Notes: a model not told the origin generated them from the letters alone. A stretch of 64,000 nt of DNA from Pantoea sp. A4 (GCF_000295955.2 NZ_ALXE01000026.1:62001-126000), one strand, 5' to 3'; shown: positions 27,773-38,544, counted from the first letter of the stretch. Program-made: numbers and translations.

Positions 27773-28140
27773 TGACAATACCGAACATTGAAAAATTTAC
27801 GGATATCTTAACACCATTAGGATGTATCCAGCCACAAAAGCGCTAAGCCCGGCAGACTGTCAAGAAAACCACCGTTTTATGAACATATTCGTCGGTGACT
27901 AACGGATAACGCAATTTTTTCGGCGAAGTGTTTTAAATTTTGCAAGTCAAGAAAGACAACATTTATAAACAAACGACAGAAAGCGTAGTTATCTTTTGCG
28001 CTAGCTCCCCCTCAAAGCCGGTTCGCTTAAGGAAATAAGCTGAAAATAGCCCCCAGAATAATAGTTATTATGCCAGCAAGAATGTTACCGAATAGAAGTC
28101 ATGATGAATTGACATCAATGGTTCTTGACTAGAAAAAACT
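27773..28140. other. AT-rich intergenic region between resolvase and traJ
   Basis: About 370 bp with no supported gene. It should contain the resolvase/RM promoter, and a res site would be expected here, but I could not define paired subsites by eye. Confidence 0.35.
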
Positions 28141-28521
28141 TTATTTTCTCTCATGTACAATCTGCCCCATAATCTCCAAGGTCTGACGTTGCAGGTCTCT
28201 GAATTGTTCCATCATAGTTTCAACGTCAATCGGTTGGACACCTTGCCCACGTTTTTCCGCAAGCCACAACTTTAATAGACCAGCGACACGGCCAAGGTCG
28301 CCGTTTACCTTAGCTAGATCTCTCACAGCAGTAAGGTCAACCCGTGACCGGATTGGATGGTGCAGACCAGCGGCAAGCATATACGCCGAAAGCGACAAAC
28401 CTGCTTGTGCTGCACGATTAACAATCTCCGCTTTCTCTTTGTCAGTCACCCAAACTTTTATCGGCGGCACTTCACGACGTGGGCGGCAACCTTCTTTTTT
28501 TGGTGTATAGCTTTCAGTCAT
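28141..28521 (-). CDS. traJ: TraJ-like oriT-recognition protein (RP4 type)
   Basis: 126 residues, close to RP4 TraJ (123). Aligned blocks: PPIKVWVTDKEKAEI with RP4 PPIKVYCLPDERRAI, AAQAGLSLSAYMLAAG with AAAAGMSRSAYLLAVG, and VRDLAKVNGDLGRVAGLLKLWL with VRELARINGDLGRLGGLLKLWL. RP4 TraJ is a ribbon-helix-helix-like protein that binds a repeat beside nic and recruits relaxase TraI. Here it is transcribed away from the oriT, as in RP4. No TraI homologue is in the window, so it must load a relaxase from elsewhere. Confidence 0.85.
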   Translation of the reverse strand: MTESYTPKKEGCRPRREVPPIKVWVTDKEKAEIVNRAAQAGLSLSAYMLAAGLHHPIRSRVDLTAVRDLAKVNGDLGRVAGLLKLWLAEKRGQGVQPIDVETMMEQFRDLQRQTLEIMGQIVHERK

Positions 28522-28568
28522 TCATCCAAATCCTCAATTTTGATCACTTCACTTTTGCGCTTCGTCAT
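28518..28568 (-). CDS. possible 16-residue leader peptide coupled to traJ
   Basis: An ATG at 28568 opens MTKRKSEVIKIEDLDE, whose stop overlaps the traJ start (ATGA). The overlap suggests translational coupling, but length and lack of a clear ribosome site keep this tentative. Confidence 0.25.
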   Translation of the reverse strand: MTKRKSEVIKIEDLDE

Positions 28569-28599
28569 AGGTAGGCTCTTCGCATAATTATTTAGGTCG

Positions 28600-28835
28600 C
28601 GGCAGCGACTGTCAGCCTCGCAGAGCAATATGCCGTCGAGCCTTAAGCGAGTAAGGTACGGTGGTGGAGGTCCTAGCTGCGTAGCAGCGTAGGCCTACAA
28701 CACACATCTTGCCATCAAATTGGGAGCTAAAAAATGCATATCTTTGCAATAGGTTATATACAGATTGCCTACGCATATTTGCGCATAAATAATCTAAGTT
28801 ACGCATATAACATTATCAATATCATGCGTATACTT
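28600..28835 (+). other. oriT: origin of transfer, IncP/RP4 type (oriT)
   Basis: It lies between divergent traJ and traK, as in RP4. CAGCCTCGCAGAGCA (28613-28627) is identical to a stretch of RP4 oriT as I recall it. An imperfect inverted repeat CCTAGCTGC / GCAGCGTAGG (28672-28692) leads into GGCCTAC (28692-28698), also found in RP4. CATCTTG-CC (28705-28713) then sits where RP4 has its nic TATCCTG-CC; the nick would fall after G28711. Between nic and traK, boxes GCATAT/GCGCATA/ATGCGTAT at about 28733-28832 lie in AT-rich DNA and are candidate TraK sites. Confidence 0.82.
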
Positions 28836-28866
28836 GCTTAACTATGCTTGAAAAGAGGTTGTGATG

Positions 28867-29232
28867 ATGGGAACACCAAAAGAAAAGCTTCCAGGTGCGG
28901 GAAGGGTAGCATTTTTAGCGCGCCTCAATGAATTCCGTGTTCTAATTGAAGCCGGTTGGCCGATAACGGTCGTTTATGAGTACCATGGTGGAGATAATAC
29001 TGGCCTGAGCTACAGCCAGTTCACTCGTTACGTCGGGAAATACATCCGCAAAACGGCTAATCGCAGAATCCAGCAGCCCACAATTCCTGAAAAAATAGAA
29101 ATTCAGGTAGCACCAGCTTCAGGAAAAATTCAGTCCGGCGGCACCTCAACTACACAAACTCCTATCTTTAAGTCACGGCCTGTATTTCAACATAATCCAA
29201 ACGGTGGAAACGACCGTGATGATCTCATATAG
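28867..29232 (+). CDS. traK: TraK-like oriT-binding accessory protein (RP4 type)
   Basis: 121 residues from the ATG at 28867; GTG 28861 and ATG 28864 are alternatives, with AGAGG just upstream. The N-terminal half VAFLARLNEFRVLIEAGWPITVVY, then SYSQFTRYVGKYIRK, corresponds to RP4 TraK VAFLAVRADVKAAIEAGY and the following helix. A proline/threonine-rich linker leads to a C-terminal FQHNPNGGNDRDDLI, echoing RP4 FTFNPTPDKKDLL. In RP4 TraK wraps and bends the leading side of oriT to expose nic. Divergence from traJ across oriT is conserved. Confidence 0.8.
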   Translation: MGTPKEKLPGAGRVAFLARLNEFRVLIEAGWPITVVYEYHGGDNTGLSYSQFTRYVGKYIRKTANRRIQQPTIPEKIEIQVAPASGKIQSGGTSTTQTPIFKSRPVFQHNPNGGNDRDDLI

Positions 29233-29592
29233 CGCTTCTAAGAGTTAAGACTTTATAGCTGCATATCTTTTATCCGTGGAAAAACGTACTACAAGTAGCT
29301 GCTAATATTCGGTGTATTTTATAGTGGATGTTTTTACAAACATCCACTACAAATTGGTTCTCGCCATGAGGTAGCTACGACTAATACTTCACTACTAGCA
29401 ATAATACGTACTATTAACCTATTTCATTGCTCTATTGTCCTACCTCAATACCCTTTAGATTAATCTCAAAGAGAAGCCTTAACCCTAGTTAGGCTTCGCC
29501 ATTAGTAATACGCACGGACTTGTGCCAACTATGAGTAACTACCTTTCAACAAATTTACGCCATTTCAACGGAAGGTCATGATCAAGCTCTGA
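29233..29592. other. intergenic region between traK and the primase-like gene
   Basis: About 360 bp with no gene. The main structure is the 12-bp perfect hairpin at 29322-29349. The two flanking genes converge on this region. It is a candidate replication region for the excised element. Confidence 0.4.
29322..29349. other. perfect stem-loop, candidate single-strand initiation (ssi) site
   Basis: TAGTGGATGTTT (29322-29333) and AAACATCCACTA (29338-29349) enclose a 4-base loop. Neither strand has a T-run after it, so it is not a standard terminator. Primase-dependent plasmids such as RSF1010 start each strand at stem-loops, so a role with the adjacent AEP-like protein is plausible. Confidence 0.4.
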
Positions 29593-31008
29593 TTAACGGT
29601 TTATAGACTTCTTTGTCGACGGTGGGCATGGATGTGCTTCAGACTCGGCTGGTTTACCTGCTCGATACCAACTCCGGCGACTCATCCCAAGCGCCTCCCA
29701 AGGTTTTTGACGGCTCAAGGATGTACTCTCATAGGTCTGACGGTCTACTGCGCCAGCTGCACGTCTACGCCCCTCCTCGCGCGCCCTATGACGCTCTGCT
29801 GCTTCGACATGGCTAACGATAGTCTTTAGCTGTCGCTGCTCATCAGCAGTGATTCTGAACAAATTTATCAGTGTGTCATTCTTTGGCGTGTAGAGAGGTG
29901 CATACTCTCGACCTCCGAAGCTGACCCGCTCCCCCGACTCGTAGGCTTTGGCCTTGCTGAAGAGAGTCATCAGCTCTTGAGAACGACAATTCCACTGTGG
30001 ATCTAGCTCACGGGCCAGTACCGTGGCTTCATGATACATCTGCCTACTGTTCGTCGCCCCGGATAACAAAAGGAAGTTCAATCGCCAAAACAGGTGTTGC
30101 ATCCGGCAGCCTTCGTTGACTCCACCGCGTAGCTCAGCAAGTTTACGCAGGTCTTCAAGACGATCCCATGCAAGCTGGCGGCCAGAAAATCCACGGAGAT
30201 TGTCAGCTTTACCACCAGGTACTAGAAGAAAAGCCTGATACTTGCGTTTTCTCCTATCTGACTGTTCCTGCCGCTGCTGCTCTATTGCCCATCGGGAAGT
30301 TGGTAGCAGGGCCTCGGCCAGATACTCAAAGTTGTAGCGAATAGGTTGACCATTGCTATCGTTCGTAATGTGAACAACACGACAGACTTCACCACTCTTG
30401 CTATTGACTGTTTGGATAGTTCGCAGAACGCGGCTTGCGTCCTTTGCCATCGGATCAGCCCCAATATGGGCAAGACGATCCACTAGGTAGCGCTGGCAAG
30501 CATTCCAGCGAGGCAATGCCTGACGCGGGATAGTACCGTTGAGTAACCATTTCGCTTGAATACCGCGGCCACTGTAGATAAGGACAGAAGGTGTCGGGAG
30601 CCCTGCTTCAGTACAGAAATACAGCACCGACGTTGCCAGTTGGTCAGCCGTACGGCCGGCAAGAAACGGTATACGGTAAGTGTCAAGATCTGTGAACAAT
30701 AGTCCCAATCGAGCAAGATTCACGACCCGCCGATTGGGTCGGATGAACTCGGCCTGAGACATCCATGTATCGCGAGTTTTATCTGCCAAATTGAGAATTG
30801 TTGGCATGTCCGCTAATCGGTGTGAGGACTGGCGTTTTTCCCCATATACGTCAACCAGCAACGAAAAGAAACCGTTCCTGTTGCTATCATGATACATCTG
30901 CGCCTCATCTTGAGGACTGAATAGCGCGAGCTGAGAAGATTGGTATTGAACGCAAGTCGTTCTGACATGTAGCTGGGGCATGGGCCCTTCGTCGGGCCCT
31001 ATCTGCAT
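29593..31008 (-). CDS. archaeo-eukaryotic primase (AEP)-like replication protein
   Basis: 471 residues. AEP catalytic motifs appear in order: LLFTDLDTY (DLD at 107-109, metal ligands), SVLIYSGRGIQAKWLL (146-149), and KDASRVLRTIQTVNSKSGE (about 189-207), the arginine/asparagine motif of PrimPol-like enzymes. The C-terminal region contains a basic linker and a helix-turn-helix-like ALGMSRRSWYRAGKP. Such proteins prime replication of plasmids and integrative elements. It starts 3 bp after the alpA stop with GGAG in the alpA end, so alpA and this gene form an operon. A start at residue 10 is possible. Confidence 0.75.
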   Translation of the reverse strand: MQIGPDEGPMPQLHVRTTCVQYQSSQLALFSPQDEAQMYHDSNRNGFFSLLVDVYGEKRQSSHRLADMPTILNLADKTRDTWMSQAEFIRPNRRVVNLARLGLLFTDLDTYRIPFLAGRTADQLATSVLYFCTEAGLPTPSVLIYSGRGIQAKWLLNGTIPRQALPRWNACQRYLVDRLAHIGADPMAKDASRVLRTIQTVNSKSGEVCRVVHITNDSNGQPIRYNFEYLAEALLPTSRWAIEQQRQEQSDRRKRKYQAFLLVPGGKADNLRGFSGRQLAWDRLEDLRKLAELRGGVNEGCRMQHLFWRLNFLLLSGATNSRQMYHEATVLARELDPQWNCRSQELMTLFSKAKAYESGERVSFGGREYAPLYTPKNDTLINLFRITADEQRQLKTIVSHVEAAERHRAREEGRRRAAGAVDRQTYESTSLSRQKPWEALGMSRRSWYRAGKPAESEAHPCPPSTKKSINR

Positions 31009-31011
31009 TGT

Positions 31012-31233
31012 TCAGACTCCAATTCCGGGCCTGGGAGCAGGTCCGGAGTCCTTACATGCATTAATCCATTCTTCAACCTCAGCCAAATCCCAGACTACTT
31101 TTCGGCTGCTTATCGCAATGCGACGTGGGAACTTTCCTTTGAGTTCAAAATTGTAGATCGTTCGCTCACATAGCGGAATCATAGCTAGTAGCGTCTTTTT
31201 GTCGATAAGAGTTCTGGTTGTTGATACCTGCAT
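31012..31233 (-). CDS. AlpA-family regulator/excisionase
   Basis: 73 residues with the compact MerR-like winged helix of AlpA: LIDKKTLLAMIPLCERTIYNFEL, then KGKFPRRIAISSRKVVWDLAEVEEWI. AlpA-type proteins activate excision of P4-like islands, as transcription factors or directionality factors. A GAGGTAAG ribosome site precedes the ATG. It is the first gene of a leftward operon with the primase-like gene and is divergent from the unknown HTH gene. Confidence 0.85.
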   Translation of the reverse strand: MQVSTTRTLIDKKTLLAMIPLCERTIYNFELKGKFPRRIAISSRKVVWDLAEVEEWINACKDSGPAPRPGIGV

Positions 31234-31263
31234 ATACTTACCTCAATCAGTCACATTCGATAT

Positions 31264-31288
31264 GTGCCTGATCGTGCCCGTACGTGCC
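31264..31288 (+). repeat. three GTGCC boxes at exact 10-bp spacing
   Basis: GTGCC begins at 31264, 31274 and 31284, so all three lie on one face of the helix. They sit in the 83 bp between divergent alpA and the HTH gene, the right place for an operator controlling both. Confidence 0.5.
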
Positions 31289-31316
31289 CCTTGCTTCGAC
31301 AATATGATTGGCTAAA

Positions 31317-32360
31317 ATGGTTGACATGAAAAATAGATCAACCATCACTATTTGGAAGGAGTGCGACCCAACGGTCGCAGATGCAATTCGGCAGTTTCAG
31401 GATAGCTGGGAGCCTTACTCCACAACATCGAAACGTTACCCCATCGTACGACTGGTAGAAAAAGTCATTGATCCAAAAGTAGTTATGTATATATCGAAGC
31501 TACCCTCTCATTATCGAGATCACATACCTGGAGCAGGTATTGATATAGCATTTAGTAAAATCATCCGATTAGTCGGTTTTGAGGCAATGCTTCACATACA
31601 ACAGCAATTGCTTAGAATTTTTATCATGACAAACAATACGCAGTCTGAAAAAGACAGTCGATATGTCGCTACACTTGAAACGTTGATAGAGCTTATATGG
31701 GCTTGCAAGCTCAAGAAATCAGTGGTGCAAAATCTACTTGGTGTGAATGGACGACGCATAAGAGATTTTTGTAGATTTTGTGGCTCGCCTGCGGAATTAG
31801 CTTCATTTGCCAAAGCCGCAGAATCCACCAAAGCCTTGAGAGCAAGGGGAGATCAGCTTAAACCTGCATATTTAAAAATCAGTAAATTACGTGGAGTAGA
31901 TGAAGAATTACACATGAGTAACCTGTACTGCCAGGAACATCGTCCAAGGCTGTCAGATAAAACGTGGAATCCCGTGTATAGAACAGCAAAACGCTCTTTA
32001 GCGCAATTCGATCTTGAATTAGCAAGAATAAGTCGACAATGCGCATCGCGTGGTACTCCAAAAGCAAAATCAGGTGACGAACTAGTTGATGGCTACATAC
32101 ACAACTACATGCTTGGCCAGACATTAACACTAGGAGAGGAAACAGAGTTACGGAACCTGGCGCGACTTATGGTTGATTCAAGATTATCTGACAGAAAAAA
32201 ACAAATGCTCATGCTTCGATGGCTTGGTTACAATCAATCAGAGATTGCACGGAGACTAGGTATTAAACGCCAAGCGGTATCCAAAGCCATATCCTCAATT
32301 CCAGAAAAATTTTTCTTGAGTCAGCCAAGACACATAATCAATAAAGGCTCACGTAGCTAA
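31317..32360 (+). CDS. uncharacterised island protein with Cys-rich motif and C-terminal HTH
   Basis: 347 residues from the ATG at 31317 (TTG 31308 and ATG 31326 are alternatives). The middle holds CRFCG and, about 65 residues on, YCQEH: a CxxC...CxxH arrangement that could bind zinc. The C-terminus has a sigma-4/LuxR-like helix-turn-helix: LSDRKKQMLMLRWLGYNQSEIARRLGIKRQAVSKAI. It has lower GC than its neighbours. It is divergent from alpA and convergent with the integrase, so it is a likely regulator of island excision or replication. I do not know the family. Confidence 0.6.
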   Translation: MVDMKNRSTITIWKECDPTVADAIRQFQDSWEPYSTTSKRYPIVRLVEKVIDPKVVMYISKLPSHYRDHIPGAGIDIAFSKIIRLVGFEAMLHIQQQLLRIFIMTNNTQSEKDSRYVATLETLIELIWACKLKKSVVQNLLGVNGRRIRDFCRFCGSPAELASFAKAAESTKALRARGDQLKPAYLKISKLRGVDEELHMSNLYCQEHRPRLSDKTWNPVYRTAKRSLAQFDLELARISRQCASRGTPKAKSGDELVDGYIHNYMLGQTLTLGEETELRNLARLMVDSRLSDRKKQMLMLRWLGYNQSEIARRLGIKRQAVSKAISSIPEKFFLSQPRHIINKGSRS

Positions 32361-32382
32361 ATCTGACTCATAAAACAAAAAT

Positions 32383-33591
32383 TCACCCGTTTTTCTTGCA
32401 CGTCCATTCGTCAATCATATCTGCCCAATCTTGCAACATTGCCCGACGTTGATCGCGATATTCAGCTTTGTTGTAGACGGCCCGTACTCCCTTTTGCTCA
32501 TGTGCAAGACACTTCTCAATCCAGTCTGAGTTATACCCCGCTTCATGCAGCAGCGTACTAGCTGTACGCCTCAAGTCATGTGGCCCGAACTTGCTCAGCG
32601 GCTGCCCCTCTTTCTGTGCAAGCCGATAGGTAAGTGTCAGCACCTGATTGATTGTCGCTGTGCTCATCGGTAAATCTGAATCATATCGGGAGGGAAAGAC
32701 GTAATCTGAACCACCGGAAAATGTCTTCAATGCAATGAAGAAATCTAAAGCTTGCTGAGATAAGAAGACTAAATGGGGATTACGACGCTTCATCCGCTCT
32801 TTCGGTATGGTCCACAGTGCCTCACTGAAATTGATTTCGTTCCATGTTGCGTTGGTCAACTCACTTTTGCGAACCATGGTCAGTAATAACAGCTTAGCGG
32901 CCACTCTCACAGATGAGGAAGTACCGATGCGACCTAGGTATTGATACATCAATGCGATTTCATCAGGCTCTAATGCGCGGTCACGTGGTTCAAATTTAGC
33001 GATGCTGGCGGGACGTACCAACTCAGCCGGATTCTCTACCCTCTGGCCTCGCTCAATAGCCCACCGAAACACCTGCATCACAATCTCGCGAGAGTGTACT
33101 GCGGTGGCTGGGGCTCCTCGTTCCACGATTGCATCGGTCAGCGTACGCAGATCCTCATGATTGATTTCCACTAGTTTCTGATTTCCGAAATGTGGTTTGA
33201 GTTCGCGTTCGTAAACAGAGCGGCGCATGTCTCGGGTCGAGTCAGCCATTTGGTACCCACGCAGCCACTTCACAGCCCACGCATCAAACGTCTCTGCCCC
33301 TTTAATGCGCGCCTTAGTTCGAGCTTTCTCCCTAGCAGGTGACTTACCTGCTGATACCATCTTTTTCGCCTCCCCTAAGAGCTCTCTGGCTTCAGCGAGT
33401 GTGATGCCCCCCACGCCATAACGCCCGAATGTGATAGTTTCCTGGCGACCGTTGATTGAATAGTTGTAGCGAAATGAAATGGAACCGGCCGTGGTAACTG
33501 CCACGTACAGGCCATCTCGGTCATTCACCTTATAGAGCTTTTCTTTCGGCTTAAGGTTACGCAGCTTGGTATCAGTCAGCATAGTAGTCAT
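32383..33591 (-). CDS. int: P4-type tyrosine integrase
   Basis: 402 residues from the ATG at 33591; starts at 33600 and 33582 are also in frame. The N-terminal DUF4102-type arm-binding domain reads LTDTKLRNLKPKEKLYKVNDRDGLYV. Catalytic residues of tyrosine recombinases: Arg in LTMVRKSELTNATW, HDLRRTAS, LAH, and the nucleophile Tyr in AVYNKAEY. It lies directly beside the guaA 3' end, the usual place for the integrase that chose that site. Boxes resembling arm sites lie between it and guaA. It may also act on the att sites of element A. Confidence 0.93.
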   Translation of the reverse strand: MTTMLTDTKLRNLKPKEKLYKVNDRDGLYVAVTTAGSISFRYNYSINGRQETITFGRYGVGGITLAEARELLGEAKKMVSAGKSPAREKARTKARIKGAETFDAWAVKWLRGYQMADSTRDMRRSVYERELKPHFGNQKLVEINHEDLRTLTDAIVERGAPATAVHSREIVMQVFRWAIERGQRVENPAELVRPASIAKFEPRDRALEPDEIALMYQYLGRIGTSSSVRVAAKLLLLTMVRKSELTNATWNEINFSEALWTIPKERMKRRNPHLVFLSQQALDFFIALKTFSGGSDYVFPSRYDSDLPMSTATINQVLTLTYRLAQKEGQPLSKFGPHDLRRTASTLLHEAGYNSDWIEKCLAHEQKGVRAVYNKAEYRDQRRAMLQDWADMIDEWTCKKNG

Positions 33592-33605
33592 AAATCCCAT
33601 ATAAA

Positions 33606-33760
33606 AATACCATGCTTAGAAATCAACTCATATATCATGAAAAACCCAGTAAATACGGGGTTATCGCGAGATTTAATACCATGGAACCACTTACTAAAGT
33701 GGCATGGTATCAAGCACCAAGCATGGCATTATGCTAAATCAATACCCTGCACCATGCCAC
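33606..33760. repeat. arm-type box cluster at the right end of element B
   Basis: AATACCAT recurs at 33606-33613 and 33675-33682, and inverted as ATGGTAT near 33714-33720. GCATGGCATTATGC (33731-33744) and ACCATGCC (33751-33758) follow. They match the box types at the two left ends and at the right end of element A. They lie between int and the att core and are probably integrase and excisionase binding sites. Confidence 0.5.
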
Positions 33761-33810
33761 ATACAAACGGTGCTTGGCAATGCATAAGATTGCCAGATAC
33801 TGCCAGACAC

Positions 33811-33842
33811 AAAAACAAAAAAGCCCGCAATTACGCGGGCTT
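33811..33842 (-). terminator. intrinsic terminator supplied by the island to guaA
   Basis: On the minus strand AAGCCCGC / GCGGGCTT form a stem followed by TTTTTTGTTTTTG, about 47 bp after the guaA stop. It lies on the island side of the att core and mimics the terminator now stranded at 14708-14741. Confidence 0.8.
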
Positions 33843-33888
33843 CAGAGCATTTTTTGCTGGTTAGTGCCGGACTATGCCAGACACTAAA

Positions 33889-35469
<1,581 letters not shown>

Positions 35470-35539
35470 TAAGGCGTTTCCAGGGATGGACTTTAAAATA
35501 AATTCGCCCGGCGGGTGCCGGGCGTCTCATTTTACGGGA

Positions 35540-37006
35540 TTATGAACCCATGCGGTAGTTCGGCGCTTCTTTTGTGATGGTCACGTCGTGAACGTGGCTC
35601 TCAGAAATGCCCGCACCGCTGATGCGAACGAACTCTGCTTTAGTACGCAGCAGTTCAATGGTTGCACAACCGGTCAGACCCATGCAGGAGCGCAGGCCGC
35701 CCATCTGCTGGTGAACGATCTCTTTCAGACGGCCTTTATAAGCCACGCGTCCTTCGATACCTTCCGGCACCAGCTTGTCTGCCGCGTTATCAGTCTGGAA
35801 GTAACGGTCAGATGAACCTTTAGACATTGCACCCAGTGAACCCATACCACGGTATGATTTGAATGCACGGCCTTGATACAGTTCGATCTCACCAGGAGAC
35901 TCTTCAGTTCCTGCCAGCATAGAACCAACCATCACAACAGAAGCACCCGCAGCGATAGCTTTTGCGATATCACCAGAGAAGCGGATACCGCCATCAGCGA
36001 TAACCGGGATGCCAGTGCCTTCCAGCGCTTCTACTGCATCAGAAACTGCGGTGATCTGCGGTACACCCACGCCAGTAACGATACGGGTAGTACAGATTGA
36101 GCCAGGGCCGATACCCACTTTTACTGCGCTCACACCGGCTTCAACCAGGGCCAGAGCACCTGCACCAGTAGCAACGTTACCGCCGATGATTTCCAGCTCT
36201 GGGAATTTTGCACGGGTATCGCGGATACGCTGCAGAACGCCTTCAGAGTGGCCGTGTGAGGAGTCGATCAACAGAACGTCAACACCAGCGGCAACCAGCG
36301 CGGCAACACGCTCTTCGTTACCTGCGCCAGCACCCACCGCAGCACCAACACGCAGACGACCCTGCGCATCTTTACATGCGTTTGGTTTACGTTCTGCTTT
36401 CTGGAAATCTTTAACGGTGATCATGCCCAGCAGGTGGAAGCTGTCGTCCACAACCAGTGCTTTTTCTACGCGCTTTTCGTGCATCTTTTGCAGAACCACT
36501 TCACGCGCATCGCCTTCTTTCACAGTAACCAGACGCTCTTTCGGCGTCATTACTGCTGAAACTGGCAGTTCGAGGTCGGTAACGAAACGCACGTCACGGC
36601 CAGTGATGATACCCACCAGTTCGTTCTTTTCGTTTACAACCGGGTAACCCGCGAAGCCGTTGCGCTCAGTCAGCTCTTTTACTGCCGCCAGCGTAGTGGT
36701 TGGCAGTACAGTCTGAGGATCGGTGACCACGCCGCTTTCGTATTTCTTCACCTTGCGAACTTCTTCCGCCTGGCGTTCAATCGACATGTTTTTGTGGATA
36801 AAGCCAATGCCGCCTTCTTGCGCCAGCGCAATAGCAAGGTTCGCTTCGGTGACAGTGTCCATGGCTGCAGAAACCATTGGAATATTGAGACGGATGTTTT
36901 TCGTCAGCTGAGTGCTTAATTCAGCCGTGTTCGGCAGAACGGTGGAGTGAGCAGGAACGAGCAATACGTCGTCAAATGTGAGTGCTTCTTTAGCGATTCT
37001 TAGCAT
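35540..37006 (-). CDS. guaB: inosine-5'-monophosphate dehydrogenase
   Basis: 488 residues, the E. coli length. It oxidises IMP to XMP with NAD, the first committed step to GMP. A TIM barrel carries the catalytic cysteine loop [17 protein letters not shown] and a flap with RYFQ. Two CBS domains (about residues 95-205) are inserted after [24 protein letters not shown]. It is the first gene of guaBA, with a PurR operator and TATAAT box directly upstream. Confidence 0.98.
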   Translation of the reverse strand: MLRIAKEALTFDDVLLVPAHSTVLPNTAELSTQLTKNIRLNIPMVSAAMDTVTEANLAIALAQEGGIGFIHKNMSIERQAEEVRKVKKYESGVVTDPQTVLPTTTLAAVKELTERNGFAGYPVVNEKNELVGIITGRDVRFVTDLELPVSAVMTPKERLVTVKEGDAREVVLQKMHEKRVEKALVVDDSFHLLGMITVKDFQKAERKPNACKDAQGRLRVGAAVGAGAGNEERVAALVAAGVDVLLIDSSHGHSEGVLQRIRDTRAKFPELEIIGGNVATGAGALALVEAGVSAVKVGIGPGSICTTRIVTGVGVPQITAVSDAVEALEGTGIPVIADGGIRFSGDIAKAIAAGASVVMVGSMLAGTEESPGEIELYQGRAFKSYRGMGSLGAMSKGSSDRYFQTDNAADKLVPEGIEGRVAYKGRLKEIVHQQMGGLRSCMGLTGCATIELLRTKAEFVRISGAGISESHVHDVTITKEAPNYRMGS

Positions 37007-37058
37007 GGCAATATCTCAACCTGGGGGTGAATGAGAACAGATAAAATATTGCGAGCGA

Positions 37059-37084
37059 ATTATACAGGTGGAAACCGTTTGCCT
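37059..37084 (-). promoter_or_regulatory. guaBA promoter with PurR operator
   Basis: On the minus strand, AGGCAAACGGTTTCCA (37084-37069) matches the PurR consensus AxGCAAxCGxTTxCxT except for its last base. A perfect TATAAT (37064-37059) follows. PurR control of guaBA is known in E. coli, so purine repression is expected here. Confidence 0.78.
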
Positions 37085-37176
37085 CCAGCGTTTTTTCAGA
37101 AAAAACCTTGAACCTTTGTACCAGCCATGTAGTATCGGTTGATTAACCCTCTGATTTGAAATTTGATCTCCATCAC

Positions 37177-38544
37177 ATGTCACTGCCATCAAATGCCAAT
37201 ATTTTTAGCGTCAGCCGTCTGAACAGCACGGTGCGGGAGCTACTGGAGCACGAGATGGGCCAGGTGTGGCTCAGTGCTGAGATCTCCAATTTCACGCAAC
37301 CCGCTTCCGGGCACTGGTACTTTTCGCTCAAAGACGAAAGTGCTCAGGTGCGCTGTGCCATGTTTCGCAACAGCAACCGCCAGGTCAGTTTTCGCCCGCA
37401 GCACGGTCAGCAAGTTCTGGTGCGTGCCACCCTGACCCTGTATGAACCGCGCGGCGATTATCAGTTGGTCATCAATAGCATGCACCCCGCAGGTGAGGGA
37501 TTATTGCAACAGCAGTTTGCTCAGATGAAAGCACGGCTGGAAGCTGAAGGGTTGTTTGCGCCTGAACATAAGCAGCCGCTGCCCGATCCGGCGCGCCAGG
37601 TTGGGGTTATCACCTCCGCAACCGGCGCGGCGTTGCATGATGTCCTGCGTGTGCTCCATCGCCGCGATCCTTCATTGCCGGTGGTCATCTACCCGACCGC
37701 TGTGCAGGGAGCTGATGCGCCAGCTGCCATTGTGCGTGCCATTGAGCTGGCTAATCAGCGCCAGGAGTGTGATGTGCTGATTGTCGGGCGTGGCGGCGGC
37801 TCGCTTGAGGATTTGTGGAGCTTTAACGATGAGCGCGTTGCCCGTGCCATTTTCGCCAGCCGCATTCCGATTGTCAGTGCGGTAGGCCATGAAACAGATG
37901 TCACCATTGCCGATTTTGTTGCCGATTTACGTGCCCCTACCCCTTCAGCGGCCGCTGAGCTGGTAAGCCGTAATCAGGTGGAGTTGCTGCGACAGCTACA
38001 GGCCCAGCAGCAGCGATTAGAGATGGCGATGGATTACTATCTGGCGCGCCAGCAGCGCCGTTATACGCAGTTACAGCATCGTTTACAGCAGCAACACCCG
38101 CAGTTGCGGCTGGCTCGCCAGCAGACTTCACTGTTCCGTTTACAGCGCCGTCTGGACGAAGCCATGGAGCTGCGTCTACGTACCGCCCTGCGCCAGCAAG
38201 ATCGCCTGATGCAGCGTCTGAGCGCACAGCAACCGCAGGGAAAAATCTTCCTCGCACAGCAGCAGCTGTCGAACATGCAGCATCGCCTGCAGCAGAGCAT
38301 GCAACAGCAGTTGAATGCGAATAAACAGCGCTTCGCTACGCTGGCCGCTCAGCTCGAAGGGGTAAGCCCACTGGCAACGCTGGCACGCGGTTTTAGCGTG
38401 ACCACTACCATGGAAGGGACGCTGGTGAAGAAAACCAGCCAACTCCATGCGGGTGACACGTTACGCACCCGTCTGGATGATGGCTGGGTCGAAAGCCAGG
38501 TCACTAAGCTGCAAAAAAAGCGCGCCCCGCGTAAAGCAAAATAA
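37177..38544 (+). CDS. xseA: exodeoxyribonuclease VII large subunit
   Basis: 455 residues from the ATG at 37177 (E. coli 456); the upstream start at 37156 adds seven atypical residues. The N-terminal OB fold reads [23 protein letters not shown]. The nuclease domain has [32 protein letters not shown] and [28 protein letters not shown] very long glutamine/arginine-rich coiled coil follows (about 270-390). With XseB, encoded elsewhere, it degrades single-stranded DNA to oligonucleotides. It is divergent from guaB, as in E. coli. Confidence 0.96.
   Translation: MSLPSNANIFSVSRLNSTVRELLEHEMGQVWLSAEISNFTQPASGHWYFSLKDESAQVRCAMFRNSNRQVSFRPQHGQQVLVRATLTLYEPRGDYQLVINSMHPAGEGLLQQQFAQMKARLEAEGLFAPEHKQPLPDPARQVGVITSATGAALHDVLRVLHRRDPSLPVVIYPTAVQGADAPAAIVRAIELANQRQECDVLIVGRGGGSLEDLWSFNDERVARAIFASRIPIVSAVGHETDVTIADFVADLRAPTPSAAAELVSRNQVELLRQLQAQQQRLEMAMDYYLARQQRRYTQLQHRLQQQHPQLRLARQQTSLFRLQRRLDEAMELRLRTALRQQDRLMQRLSAQQPQGKIFLAQQQLSNMQHRLQQSMQQQLNANKQRFATLAAQLEGVSPLATLARGFSVTTTMEGTLVKKTSQLHAGDTLRTRLDDGWVESQVTKLQKKRAPRKAK

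Larger units (their letters stand above)
18690..33888. mobile_element. element B: mobilizable genomic island in guaA with defence cargo and an RP4-type oriT
   Basis: About 15.2 kb from the internal att-like core to the guaA 3' end. From left to right: Gabija-like pair, TA relic, Abi_C gene, nuclease-like gene, PstI-type RM pair, serine resolvase, traJ-oriT-traK, AEP primase-like gene, alpA, unknown HTH gene and P4-type integrase next to guaA. No relaxase or type IV secretion gene is present. Transfer would therefore need a helper plasmid, making it an integrative mobilizable element. Confidence 0.8.

Noticed and set aside
29322..29349. hairpin considered as a terminator for traK or the primase-like gene
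   Set aside because: Neither strand has a T-run after the stem, so an intrinsic terminator is not supported.
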